The translations under genes were made by a program, and so were the position numbers. This document shows positions 1 through 12,300 of a stretch of DNA of 64,000 nucleotides, piece by piece (positions within the stretch are counted from its first letter, which is position 1; every line of letters starts with the position of its first letter). Origin of the DNA: Marthasterias glacialis (taxonomy: Eukaryota > Echinodermata > Asteroidea > Forcipulatida > Asteriidae); assembly GCA_911728455.2 (NCBI GenBank), contig OU452225.1, positions 979,501 through 1,043,500 of the forward strand, in the 5' to 3' direction. Under the pieces are notes generated by a model, which worked only from the letters and a program-made list of their open reading frames with translations, made no database searches and was not told where the DNA came from.

Positions 1-49
1 ATCGGCCGTACAGAACATTCTTTATTCATAGCCTTTATCATTGAAGCAA

Positions 50-165
50 GTATTTGACCAAATGCATGTGATGTCATCACTGCCATAGAGCGACACGCAA
101 CAGCGCCCTCAGTGAGGTCACAGCGGGCGTAAGTTTACTGTGGGAAAAGGGTGATCCATAAGGTC
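50..165. repeat. Half copy of the CAGTGAGG foldback family
   Basis: AGCGCCCTCAGTGAGGTCA, GGGCGTAAGTTTACTGTGGG and a following GGTGATCC-like tail match one arm of the element at 39499-39841. Intron DNA downstream of exon 25. Confidence 0.55.
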
Positions 166-229
166 TCTTAAAGCTCATGTAACATTAACTTAAGAGTTTT
201 CTTGTTGGCAGTAGTTTTGAGTTACTTAC

Positions 230-309
230 GTCAATGTAACTTGCGTTGACATAATCCGATGAGGTAGGATCGTCAGGGGGCACTTCAAGAACGACACGAG
301 AATCGTCAT
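230..309 (-). CDS. RPTP exon 25: PTP domain continued
   Basis: This exon encodes DDSRVVLEVPPDDPTSSDYV, then NASYID, ending in phase 0 at GTAAGT. It continues motif 1 (canonical DHSRV is DDSRV here; NANYIDGY is NASYID plus the next exon). No further exon is visible in 1-229, so the catalytic core lies outside the window. Confidence 0.9.
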
Positions 310-3300
310 CTAGAAAGGAATCAATTGCAAGACGTGATAAAATTGTTGGTTTCAAAATACAGTGAAGCACTGGGCCCCATTTCATACACATGCATAAGCA
401 CAAAAAGTAACCCAGCACAACCAAATTATGATATGAGAATAAGGTTACCAGCTAAAATACCATTTCACATATAACATCTGTGACTGGCATCCTGCCCAAT
501 TTTGCTAAGCAGAAAACTCTTAAGCAGTATTTTTGGCTTAAGCAGCTCAATGAAATTAGGCCCTGGTAACATGAGCAAAACTGTAGTCTTGATTCAAGTT
601 GTTGCTGTTGTGCAGTCAGCAACACATACCACATAGTATGTCAAAGCTGGAGGGCACTGGAACAAAAATCTGAGTTATTACCTCCATTGAGCCAAAATAT
701 AATGAATGAACAATGGTGGAAGCCTCTCGATGCCACGTAATCCTTTTCTTGGAACAAAAGGACAAAGGTCTATAATTGGGGATTACACAAGAACCACCTC
801 TCAGTGGCCAGAAAATGCCAAGATGTTCAAGACCTTTCTTTTGTCTTTGTGTGTATGAAACAAAGCAATAGATGGCATGTGTGTGGTCCGTGCACGCTCC
901 GTAGTTGAATGTTCGGGGGGCCTTTGCTCCGGTGGTCCCAAATTACATGGCTTTTGTTTCCAGGCTGGGGAAACATTTGCGTGTATTCACGTCATCAGGT
1001 GCCTACTGGTTAATTAAAATCAACTTTATATTCTAACAAAAATGATAATATGGAAAAAGGTCAAAAATTGTGTCCCACCTTCATTGAATGACCCATTTAC
1101 ATTTCAACTAACAACAAAGTTATATTTCAGTTAGAAAAAATGTGAATTTTGAAAATCTGCCTTACATGGTACTTACATGGAATAATATTAGCATAGCGAT
1201 TTTTCGTTTTGTTCTTTTCCACTTTTGCCTCTGAGCAAGGGTAAAGGACTTCGTCAGGTAAATTCTAAGAATAAAAACAAAATAAACAACAGATTTTACT
1301 TCAATGCTGTACTTTTCAAAATTAATATGGACTATAAAAAGGTCTCTGCTTATGTAAAGGATGGATGAAAATGAAAAAGATTGATGTAAAGTTGAAAGTG
1401 GGTTGAGTCTGGGTCTCTTCATGGTAAAAGATAAAAATCTGAGATTGGGACATACAATGGGTCAAGTGTTTATCCAGCCTTATTTCCATGTTCACACGAC
1501 AAACACAGTTTGTGTGATTCCAACAATCCTTAAAAGTCAAGAGGAACCCAAATTAAAAGGTTGGTGATGGATTTATACAAGGAGGGCCTTGTATAAATCC
1601 ACAACCAACCTTTCAACCCAAGAGGAACCCATTCCCCTTCTTGTATGATTCCATTACCAACCTTTTAACCCAACAGGAACCCATTCCCCTTCTTGTATGA
1701 TTTCATTACCAACCTTATAACCCAAGAGGAACCCGTTCCCCTTCTTGTATGATTCCATTACCAACCCTTTAACCCAAGAGGAACCCATTCCCCTTCTTGT
1801 ATGATTCCATTACCAACCTTTTTAACCCAAAAGGAACCCATTTCCCTTCTTGTATGATTCCATTACCAACCTTTTTAACCCAAAAGGAACCCATTTCCCT
1901 TGATGAATGAGTCTATCACCCACCTTATAATCCCAGAGGAACCCATTCCCCTCCTTGTATGTCATGGCTTTCTTTTTCTGGATGCAATCTTGAAATTCTG
2001 TCAGAGGAATAGCATTAGGTGCTTTGAATGTCCTCTTTCTTGCTTTGGGTTTTTCAGGTGATGAGGGATGAGCTATTGATGTTGTTGTCATAGCAACACC
2101 TTCATCTATGGATGCAAAGTTGTCTTTGGCACTGTGTCTAGAATTGTAACTCTGTTTCTCCTCTGAATTAAAAAAAAAAAACCAAATATGTATTTAATTA
2201 AGATCAATATTTAAACAAAAGTCATCTCAAGGGAGGATAGTGTGTTTCTTTCACAACGCTACTACATCTTGTTGATAAATCAATGCGTCCCATGCGTATC
2301 AGCTGCATACCAAAGTTCTTGCTACTTTGGGTTCCAAAGGTTGCATACACTAAATTGTGTGTAATTTTACCAATAAATTACCGAATTCATTATTTAAAAG
2401 CATTTCTTCTGACAGAAACTTTTATTGTAAGAAGAATTTAGTTTTTGAAGAACATATTTAAGAGCCAAGTCCAATTATTAAACTTTTCTTTCACAAATCA
2501 TCAAGGAAAAACTCTCCCAATTCAACTCCCATGGGCTTCTGGTGATCAGTTGAGCCAGTCCGTGTCAAGTGGGCGAGGGTTACAGTCGAATTGAGATCAC
2601 ACAAAAATAGAATACAGCATTTGTCTCAAGAACCTTTTTTTTAGATATAACTTAAATTTTGAGTCTATTACAAATTCTAACGCTGACAAAATCCTGAAAC
2701 CAATCATTTGAAGTCATGCATCAAGGCTCATGAAATATGTCAGCCACCAGTCCTAGGAGATGTACCTTTTGACTTTTGGATTGATGATGTAGAGGTCTGT
2801 AGACCTCATGCGTCTGATGTCATAAGTCCCATAGAGATCTGTACAACAGCGCCCTCAACAATAAGGTCGAAACGGTTGTAAGTTTAGAAACGGCTGTGCA
2901 TACCCTCTATTGCACAACGAGCTGCAAAATCTGAATGTTGGAAGCCCTCAGAAGGGCTCAATTTCATTGAGTTACTTAAAGACACTAGCTCGTCGCCATT
3001 ACTCTACGTCCATTTTCGTGGCACGAAGAATCACGTGAATCAATTTGCCTTTCTCACTGTGAGAGATACCCGATGTAATTTTTTTTCTGACGAGCCTCTA
3101 TCTTTAAGCACATTAGTTTACTTAGCAGAAAACAACTTTGCTTACTGGAAAACGGTTACTAACCAAAATACCATGTCATGTATGTGCCCAGTTTGTGACT
3201 GCATGGTTCAGTGCTTATTTTTCCCAAGCAGAAATTTGTTATCGCAATATTTTCTGTTTAAGCAGCTCTGTGAAGCTGCCAAGAACTAACTGATAACTTG

Positions 3301-6300
3301 AGTGGGAGGCTACCAAGAACATTATCGGAACTAGTTTTGTTTTCCTCGTACCTTTCATTTCACCAACTTGAAGACCCTCAGAATCGGCGTCCTTCAGTAG
3401 GTGACCTCTTCTGTCAAAGCCAAACAAAACAACAACAAAAAGTGCATTCATACTCAGCAATCTTGTGATGCATTTGCCGCACTGTAAGCAACCCTCAAAC
3501 AAACTGGCTCCAATGACAGGAAATCAATTACGCTAGTTTTTTTTTGGGGGGGGACATGGTCACATGGTTTGGGGCAAGTATTTGCATAGCAACCTCCAGA
3601 TGGGCAAAGCCTGGTAATAATGTTGCATACACATTCATTTAGAATTGTGTACGAGTGTTTTATTGAATTTTGCAAAAGCTTGCCCCAAACTATGTAACAC
3701 AGCAGCTGTCACTGGTATTATGAATTCAAATATAAGTGGTCACTTGTGACTATTAAGCAAGTCATTGTACCAGACAGTATTCAAATCCAACAAGCAGATG
3801 GCTTATTGGAAGACATTTGAAAATCGTGTGAATCTGTAATGTTTGTCGTTCGGGAAAAACTTTACCTCTTGAGGAAGAGTCCACCTGCAACAACACCAAT
3901 GACAATGACAACCAGGATGGGAATAATAACAGCTACGACTGGGAAGGGATCACCCGTACCATCGGTAGCAGGACCCACTGTCGAAAAAACATCAAAAACA
4001 TGCATTTATACATAGCGTGTCATGGCCGAGCGGTCTAGTGCACCAGACTCAAGTTCTGGTGGTTAAGTCATCGGGGTGTGGGTTCGAATCCTGGTCATGA
4101 CACTTGGTGTCCTTGAGCAAGATGTTTTACTATAATTGCTTCTCTTCACCCAGGGGTATAAATGGGTACCTGCAAGGGTAGAGGTTGATACTGTGTTTGA
4201 AAAAGCCTTTGGAGCGCCACGGCAGCTCTGGCTGTATACTCCCCAGGGAGCTGAGAAAGATTACAGGAATGTTACTGGCCCAATGACCAGGGCATTAAAG
4301 CGCACTAAAACATTGTTGTAAAATGGGCTATATTAATAGCGCCCTCAACTGTTGAGACAAGTAATTCCTCAAATTCCAATATGGCAAAATAAACAGGTGA
4401 GACTTCTGCAAATTGACTCAACATCTGAGAGCATGAATCATCGAGCAAGGCACTAAACCAAAATTGCTTCTGCTAATCCAGGTGTCTAAACGGGGAACCT
4501 GCGAGGGCTGACATGAGGTAGTATTTTTGTGTTGAATGGGAGACTTTTGAGACGGTAGCGGGCGTCCCACACACCGGTTCTTTTCCATTGTTCTCAGCGA
4601 TGAAAACAATGGACAAGGACTGATCCGTGGGACGCCCGCTATCGTCTCAAAAGTCTCCCATTAACCCCTTAGCGCTAATTTAAGCAGCTTTGGGTTGTAT
4701 GCTCCCCAGGGAGTTGAGAAAGTTTGAAAAATTATCTTATATTGTAAAATGCCTTGATTTAGCTATTAGGTATGTGTGCTAAGAATCGAAAAATATTATT
4801 ACTACTGTATCTTTTGTTAGTGTGAGGAATATTTACCTTTTACTTTGCTTGGATCACCCCAGGCTATGGTAGCCTCCTAAAAGTAACAAGATGAAGAAAA
4901 AAAATAACAGTAAGAGAAATTGCACATTCATTGTATTGTCACCAAAATGAGAGCAGTAAGACCCTTACTGCCTTTTCACAGAAATAATATTCTTGGATTT
5001 TTTTTTTTAAATATGGGAGTTATTTTTTATAAGAAGTGCTTAAGACAAATGTACTACTAGGAAGTACTTGGGAATAAGTACTAGGGAGAACTAGGGAACG
5101 AGTACTAGTGAGTACTAGGAAATAAGTACTGGTGAATACTAGGGAACAAGTACTGAAGAGTACTAGGGAATTGCATGGTACTAGTAGTGACTACTAGGGA
5201 ACAAGTACTAACGAGAATAGGGAATTAGTACTATTGAGTAATAGGGAATCAAGTACTAAAGAGTACTAGTGAGTACTAGGGACAAGTACTAGTGAATACT
5301 CGGGAATGAGTACAAGGGAACGAGTACTAGTGAGTCCCAGAGACAAGTACTAGTGAGTACTCGGGAATGAATACAGAGCAGCGAGTAGTAGTGAGCACTA
5401 GGGATCGTACTAAAGAATGATTACTAATGAATAGGTACAAGGGAGTACTAGGAACAAATACTAGGGAAAGAGTACCAGTGAGTACTAGGGACAAGTACTA
5501 GTGAGTACTCAGAAATGATTACAAAGCAACGAGTACTAGTGAGTCCCAGAGACAAGTACTAGTGAGTACTCGGGAATGAATACAGAGCAGCGAGTAGTAG
5601 TGAGTACTAGGGATCGTACTAAAGAATGATTACTAATGAATAGGTACAAGGGAGTACTAGGAACAAATACTAGGGAAAGAGTACCAGTGAGTACTAGGGA
5701 CAAGTACTTGTGAGTACTCAGAAATGATTACAAAGCAACAAGTACTAGTGAGTCCCAGAGACAAGTACTAGTGAGTACTCGGGAATGAATACAGAGCAGC
5801 GAGTAGAAGTGAGTACTAGGGATCGTACTAAAGAATGATTACTAATGAATAGATACAAGAGAATACTAGGAACAAATACTAGGGAAAGAGTACCAGTGAG
5901 TACTAGAGACAAGTACTAGTGAGTACTCAGAAATGATTACAAAGCAACAAGTACTAGTGAGTCCCAGAGACAAGTACTAGTGAGTACTCGGGAATGAATA
6001 CAAGGCAGCGAGTAGTAGTGAGTACTAGGGATCGTACCAAAGAATGATTACTAATGAACAGATACAAGGGAGTACTAGGAACAAATACTAGGGAAAGAGT
6101 ACCAGTGAGACTAGAGACAAGTACTAGTGAGTACTCAGAAATGATTACAAAGCAACGAGTACTAGTGAGTCCCAGAGACAAGTACTAGTGAGTACTCGGG
6201 AATGAATACAAGGCAGCGAGTAGTAGTGAGTACTAGGGATCGTACCAAAGAATGATTACTAATGAACAGTACAAGGGAGTACTAGGAACAAATACTAGGG

Positions 6301-9300
6301 AAAGAGTACCAGTGAGACTAGAGACAAGTACTAGGGAGTATTAGGTTACAAGTAAGGGAATGAGTACTAGGGATCGAGTATTGAGGAATGAGTACTAGAA
6401 CAAATACTAGGGAATGAATACTAGGAAGTACAAGGTAACAAGAGAATGAGTACCAGGGAGTACTAGGTAACAAGGGAATGAGTACTATAGGGATCAAGTA
6501 CTAAGAAATAAGTACTAGAACGAATACTTGGGAATGAGAACTATGAAGTAATAGGTAACAAGGGAATGAGTACTAGGGTGTACTAGGCAACAAGGGAATG
6601 AGTACTAGGGATCGAGTATTAGGGAGTAGTAGGTAACAAGTAAGGGAATGAGTACTAGGGAATGAGAACTAGGGAGTATAAGGTAACAAGGGAATGAGTA
6701 CTAGGGATCGAGTATTAGGGAGTATTAGGTAACAAGTAAGAGAATGAGTACTAGGGAATGAGTACTAGGGAGTATAAGGAATGAGAACTAGGGAGGAGTA
6801 CAAGGGAACAAGTGTAACAGAGTACTAGGTAACTATTATTGGGAAATGAGTACTGGGGAACAAGAACATAGGGTATGAGCGTGGATAAACATTTTTTACA
6901 GTGAGTGCCATGGCTGGGTTTATACCTCGCTTGATGTTCTGCTGACTGCACCGAGGTAAATCTCATACATAGCACTGCTCTCCAGGGGCTTGTTACGGTA
7001 TCCTCCATACGTCTGGTCATCACCAACTTGAAAAGTATCAGGGAGATCATCCTTACTGAATTCTCCTGCCACGTATAAATCGGGTGAAACATCTCGGCGC
7101 TGTATGTTCCCTTCTGCATTTACTGATGAGGGTGTAATAAGTAGCACACCAATTTGGAAGTCCCTATCAAAATTGAAAAGAAGATATTTGAAAAAAGTTG
7201 ATTTTTAAAACCAATTGCTATCATTAATGATGAAACTCGTTACATCAGTTTTTTGGGGGAAGAGAACATTAATTTCTATCATCAAGTTTTCAAGAAACTA
7301 TAAAAACCAACCTCTGAAAATTTCTCAAACTTGGTGGTTGTGTTTTAAAAAAAATAAATAATAACTGTTCGACTATTATAAGTTATAAGAGATTTTGTTC
7401 ATGTTCATGACAGGCTTATTTTGGTTGTGGCAACCGAAAAAAACATTGGTAAATATGGGGGTCTTCAAGTGCTATAACTCGGACAGTACATGTATTCCAG
7501 ATGGAACTATTTCTCTGGAGGATTGGTACTGGTATGAACTTTAGAATCAGTGAGCTTTCAGATGGAAAATTTTCTTCGGAGGATTGGTACTGGTATGAAC
7601 TTTAGAATCAGTGAGCTTTCAGATGGAAATCTCTGGAGAATTGGTACTGGTGTGAACTTTAGAATCAGTGAGCTTTCAGATGGAAATATTTCTCTGGAGG
7701 ATTGGTACCGGTATGAACTTGAGCATCAGTCAGCTTTCAGATGGAAATATTTCTCTGGAGGATTAGTTCTGGTTCCAGTAATCACTGAGCTTTCAGAAAG
7801 AAGCTCAACTACTTTTCCCTCCAGAAATACCTGTATTATAAATTGTTTTTGTAGCTGACATTCGTTGCTGCATGCAAGCATATTTAATAGGTGATAAAGA
7901 ATGGTATTTCACATAGCAGAGTATTAATCTTGATGTCAAATTTATACAGGCTAAATACAAGCGAATCACCATATAGTGCCCCTTTCACAGTTTGCCCAGG
8001 ATATCTTGATTTCATTTCATTCATTTTATTTATTAATTCTGGTTGTAAAGCCAAGGATTCTCAGAAAGCGAACTTAATCACTGTACTAGCCAAGAATCCC
8101 ATGGAGAGAAGACAAGAAAGGAAGTTTCAGTTTTAGATGTGGGAGGAAAACCCCACAGAATTATTCTAGGGAAAATCCACGCAATCAGGTTTGGACTGGA
8201 CACCCAATCCACATAGTGCCCCCGGTTGGATTTGAAAAGGGGTCCTAGAGGCCAGTTTCACAGTGTATCATGGGAAAAAGATTGACAAGTTTTTGGTCAT
8301 CGTGCTACGTCTGAAGTGTGATGATGTGATTGTTTGTTTACTTTTTGTTTTTTGGTTTGCAAGCAGATAAAGCAACAAGCATCAGCCATTTCATGTTCCC
8401 AAACTGCTCCTACATTGTTGAGTTGCAAGTTTTATTATTTTAGTTGAATGCGAATTGGCCAAATCTCCTCTCGTGGATTAACTGAGGAGGGCACTGTAAT
8501 ATCCAAATTGTGTTTTATAAATGGCTCCTTTACAGAACCTTACTTTCTGTATGTGACCTGCATACTTATGAGGTCAATCTTAGGCACTCTCAACACAGAT
8601 GGAATAAAACAGCACCAGATCATACATTCTGTGGATCTCAATCTAACTTTATTTGCAAACATCACACTGGAGACGAGGATGGGGTTGTATTGACGACTGT
8701 ATTGTGAATGGCCTGTATTGAAGAGTGGGTATACTTACGTAACGTAGGTCATTACGGCTGGAGGGCTTAGTGCAATGGTGACAGTTGTTGCAGTTGTTAG
8801 AGAGGAATCCACAGTTGGCTCCTTAGGTTTCTCAATGTCTAGTGCCATCCAAAATAATTATACAAACAAATTAATAGAACATACATGTTTAATAGGAATG
8901 TGAAGTCATGAATGTGTCTCATGACATGATGTTACACTGTATCGTAAGTCCAAATACTACACATGTACCATCAATACTACCATGTTAAAACAGGCTTAAC
9001 ATTACATTTTGTGGGAAGGTTTTACAGATTATTTAATCCTTGCCAGCAAAAACTCATAAGCCATTAAGAACTTACCTGTCTCTACAGCTGTGTATATCTT
9101 TATGTCTGCATACGGTCCCATCACTTTTTCATCTCCAATTTGGACAAGGCCAGCAACTTGAAATTCATATTGTGTGGATGGTTCTAACCCTGTCACAGTT
9201 TTCTCAAGGTCTGAGAGTTTTTCTTCGGTGTACTCTTCAAGGCTTGGGTCAAACGCCTTGTCGTATGGTTTATCAAGAACTTTGTGCCTCATCTGACGAG

Positions 9301-12300
9301 AAAACACAACAAGAGCACATCTGAAGTTAAGTTTTTATTTTGTGACAGGGGAAAGCTGATTGCCGAAAAAAGATCAACAGTTTGCAAAGACATCCCAAGA
9401 AATGCTGGAGTGTTCTTCTACATAAATCCCTTAGCCTGGGGGTCATGGCCTTGCCAGCCTGCTGGTGGCAAAACTCCAAAGGATTTTTGTTCTTCAAAAC
9501 TTTGATGGATCTTGTAGATCCTCTGAAGGGTACTGGGCTTAATAAAAATTAGGAAATAACTTCATTGTCCCATATTTATTATGATTTCCCTATACTGCTG
9601 TAAAAAACATTTAGCGTGCTACACGGCAATAACAAATATTTTGTAACACCGCATAGGATTAAGATATAAATTTGCCGCAACACCATGTTTGACATTTCTT
9701 TTGCGGACTCTGAAAAGAATAGTTGGTGTACTCCATAGTTCATAAAAGTTCTGTTCCTCGTCAGGGGAACAGAACATACACTACAGTGTTGCGATGCTCA
9801 CATGTTTAAAAGAAACGTTTATCCACTTTACGCTGGATGATGTTTTATTTCGCAAAACCTTTTTAATATGAATAACAGTGGATATTTATACTTTTGGAAC
9901 ATCCTCTTCTGGTTGGTCAGTCATGCCAGTGGATGTATACAAAGAGGGACAAAAGGTACTGGAATTCATGCTCCCAATCTCCCTTTGGATATTGTGAAAT
10001 CCCTGATTCCAGCCAATCCTTCTTTTGCTGTACAAACGAGGATTACGAGAGATCGAGAGGATGCCACAATTGTTTATCATTGTATTCAACCTATGGGAGG
10101 CAAGTCCGAGATTCCACCATACCATTGCCGATTATTGGCCGTGGCTTATGGCCAAGGTTTGGCCGATTCACAGTGAAGACATTTCATATTTTCTCAAAAG
10201 AGAAGAACAAACCCGGGGGCATTTTACGACAACGTATTTTTTTACTTTGTTTAGTCAGGGTTTAATTTATTGTGACAACATTTAAAAAAAAATAAAACAT
10301 TATTCCAGCAGTTCAAATAAATTCCTTTAAAAAAAAACGACACAGAGGCACGATCAAACTTTTTTTAACACCGTCCTGGAGTAGTCAAATAACAAAAAAA
10401 CTTGGCATCTGTTTTGAAATTTTCTAAACATTTAAAATAAACCAACATTGAATCAGCCTTTTTATCTCTTTATTGTTTTGTTTCAAGGTATATCCCATGT
10501 AATTCTGGACGACCGACTTTGATAACCAACCAAACGATTACAACGTAACCAAGGGCTATACAACAATGCGTTTAAAGTTAAAGTTGTTTGATCATTTCCT
10601 GATGTCGCCAGACCAGGAGCAGGCTTGCCTTTTTGCAGGTACTGTCTACTTACTACTACAGATTAGCAACAGCTCTGAATTTGTTTCTTTGTGAGTCTTC
10701 CATTAGCCAGTCATCCACAATTATTTTGAGAAACACTGTGATAGTTTCAAAGTATTCAAACCTTACCGAATAGCCACTGATCTCTCCGTTCCTGTTCCCA
10801 CATGGGACAGTGCTCCAGGAGACTGTGATGTTGTTTTTCGTCTTGTCCTTCAATTCAAATCCAGCAGGAGGTTCATCTGGAGCTAAAACGAGAGACAATT
10901 TGTTAAACCGTTAAAAACATGATTTGACATCAATTAAGTAATTTACAACATAAGAAATGCATACAATTAAAAGTTCATGTGTAAGTGAAGTGTAATTCAG
11001 AATTGTTTACTTGGTTTTGAAATTATATTTTATCAAACCAGTGGTAGAGCGGGGGGAGGGGGGGATACCCTACCCAACCCAACAAACGCAGCCGGAATCA
11101 TGAATCATGTACATATTTGATGTGCGCCATTCACACGCTTTTAGTACACCACGACCGATTTTTGTTTAGGGTGTACATTCTCAGCCCATAAAGTGTCAGA
11201 CTTTCTTTGACGGCTAGCAGCTGTTGCTATGGGTGTTGCTAAGGGCAGCCTATGCCACAGCCACATCTGCAGCCGCTAATTCTTAAATGGCCTACAACTT
11301 TTAGGTCTCAGAAAGTCTCAGTCTCAGACCTAAAGATCTTCAAAATTCAAGTCTCATTCTCAGTCAACAACCTTTAGGGCACAGTAATTCAAGTCTGTCT
11401 TAACTAAGACTCATGTCTTATAAGGTATCAGACTTTTTAAAGTCTCAGTTTCAGACCTAAAGGCCTCAAAAATTAAAGTCTCAGTCAAAGACCTTGAGGT
11501 CTGTCTCAGATATTCAAGTCTCATTTTCAGTGTGAGCCATCTTCAGGTGTCAGACATGCAAGCCTTATATTCTCAGTAAAAGACCTTTAGGTCTCAGTAG
11601 TTCAAGTCTCAGTCTCTGACCCTAAGGTCTCCGACTTTCATGTTTCAGTCTGAGACCAACAGTATAGTCTCAAAAAATCAAGTCTCAGTCTCAATCAAAC
11701 ACCTTTAGGTCTCAGTAATTCAAATCTCAGTCTAAGACTCACGTATTAAGGTCTAAGACTTTCAATTCTCAGTTTCAGATGTATATGATAATAATAACAA
11801 TGATAATAAAAATAGTAACAATAATAGAAATAATAACAATAATAATAATAATAATACAAGACATTTATATAGCGCTTAATGCAGGAGCCTCTATGCGCAG
11901 TAACACAGAACATAACAAAAATGTAGATTCAAACAGGTGAGATTTTAAAAGTCCTTTGAAAATCAGAACAGAGTCAGCTTGATGGATATGAAGAGGTAAG
12001 TCATTCCACAATGAAGGTGCAATGAAGGTGAAGGCTCTTTGACCATAGAATTAAGTAGAAACAGTAGTTTGGGTCAGTAAGGATTGGCCAGCAGAATGAA
12101 GAGGATGAACAGGAGTATAGTTATGCAGAAGTTCAGATATCTAGTCAGGAGGTAGTCCATGGAGAACTTTGAAAGTGAGGAGATTTAACTTATATGCGAT
12201 ACGCATTTAAATTGGGAGCCAGTGTAGATTATGTAAGATGGGTGTTATGTTGGGAACGAGGCGTTTGTGAGACGAGGCGAGCAGCGGTGTTCTGAACGCG

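Noticed and set aside
4019-4102. Functional tRNA-Leu(CAA) gene
   Set aside because: Three bases are missing from the acceptor side, the T stem is mismatched, and the same head with the same body recurs several times in the window, as expected of a SINE.
5040-6895. CRISPR-like regular array
   Set aside because: Repeats are contiguous without unique spacers, in a eukaryotic intron; it is a minisatellite.
9868-10285. Three overlapping plus-strand frames of 86-123 codons
   Set aside because: They lie in a dispersed repeat also present at 34655-34985, where the frames are not kept.
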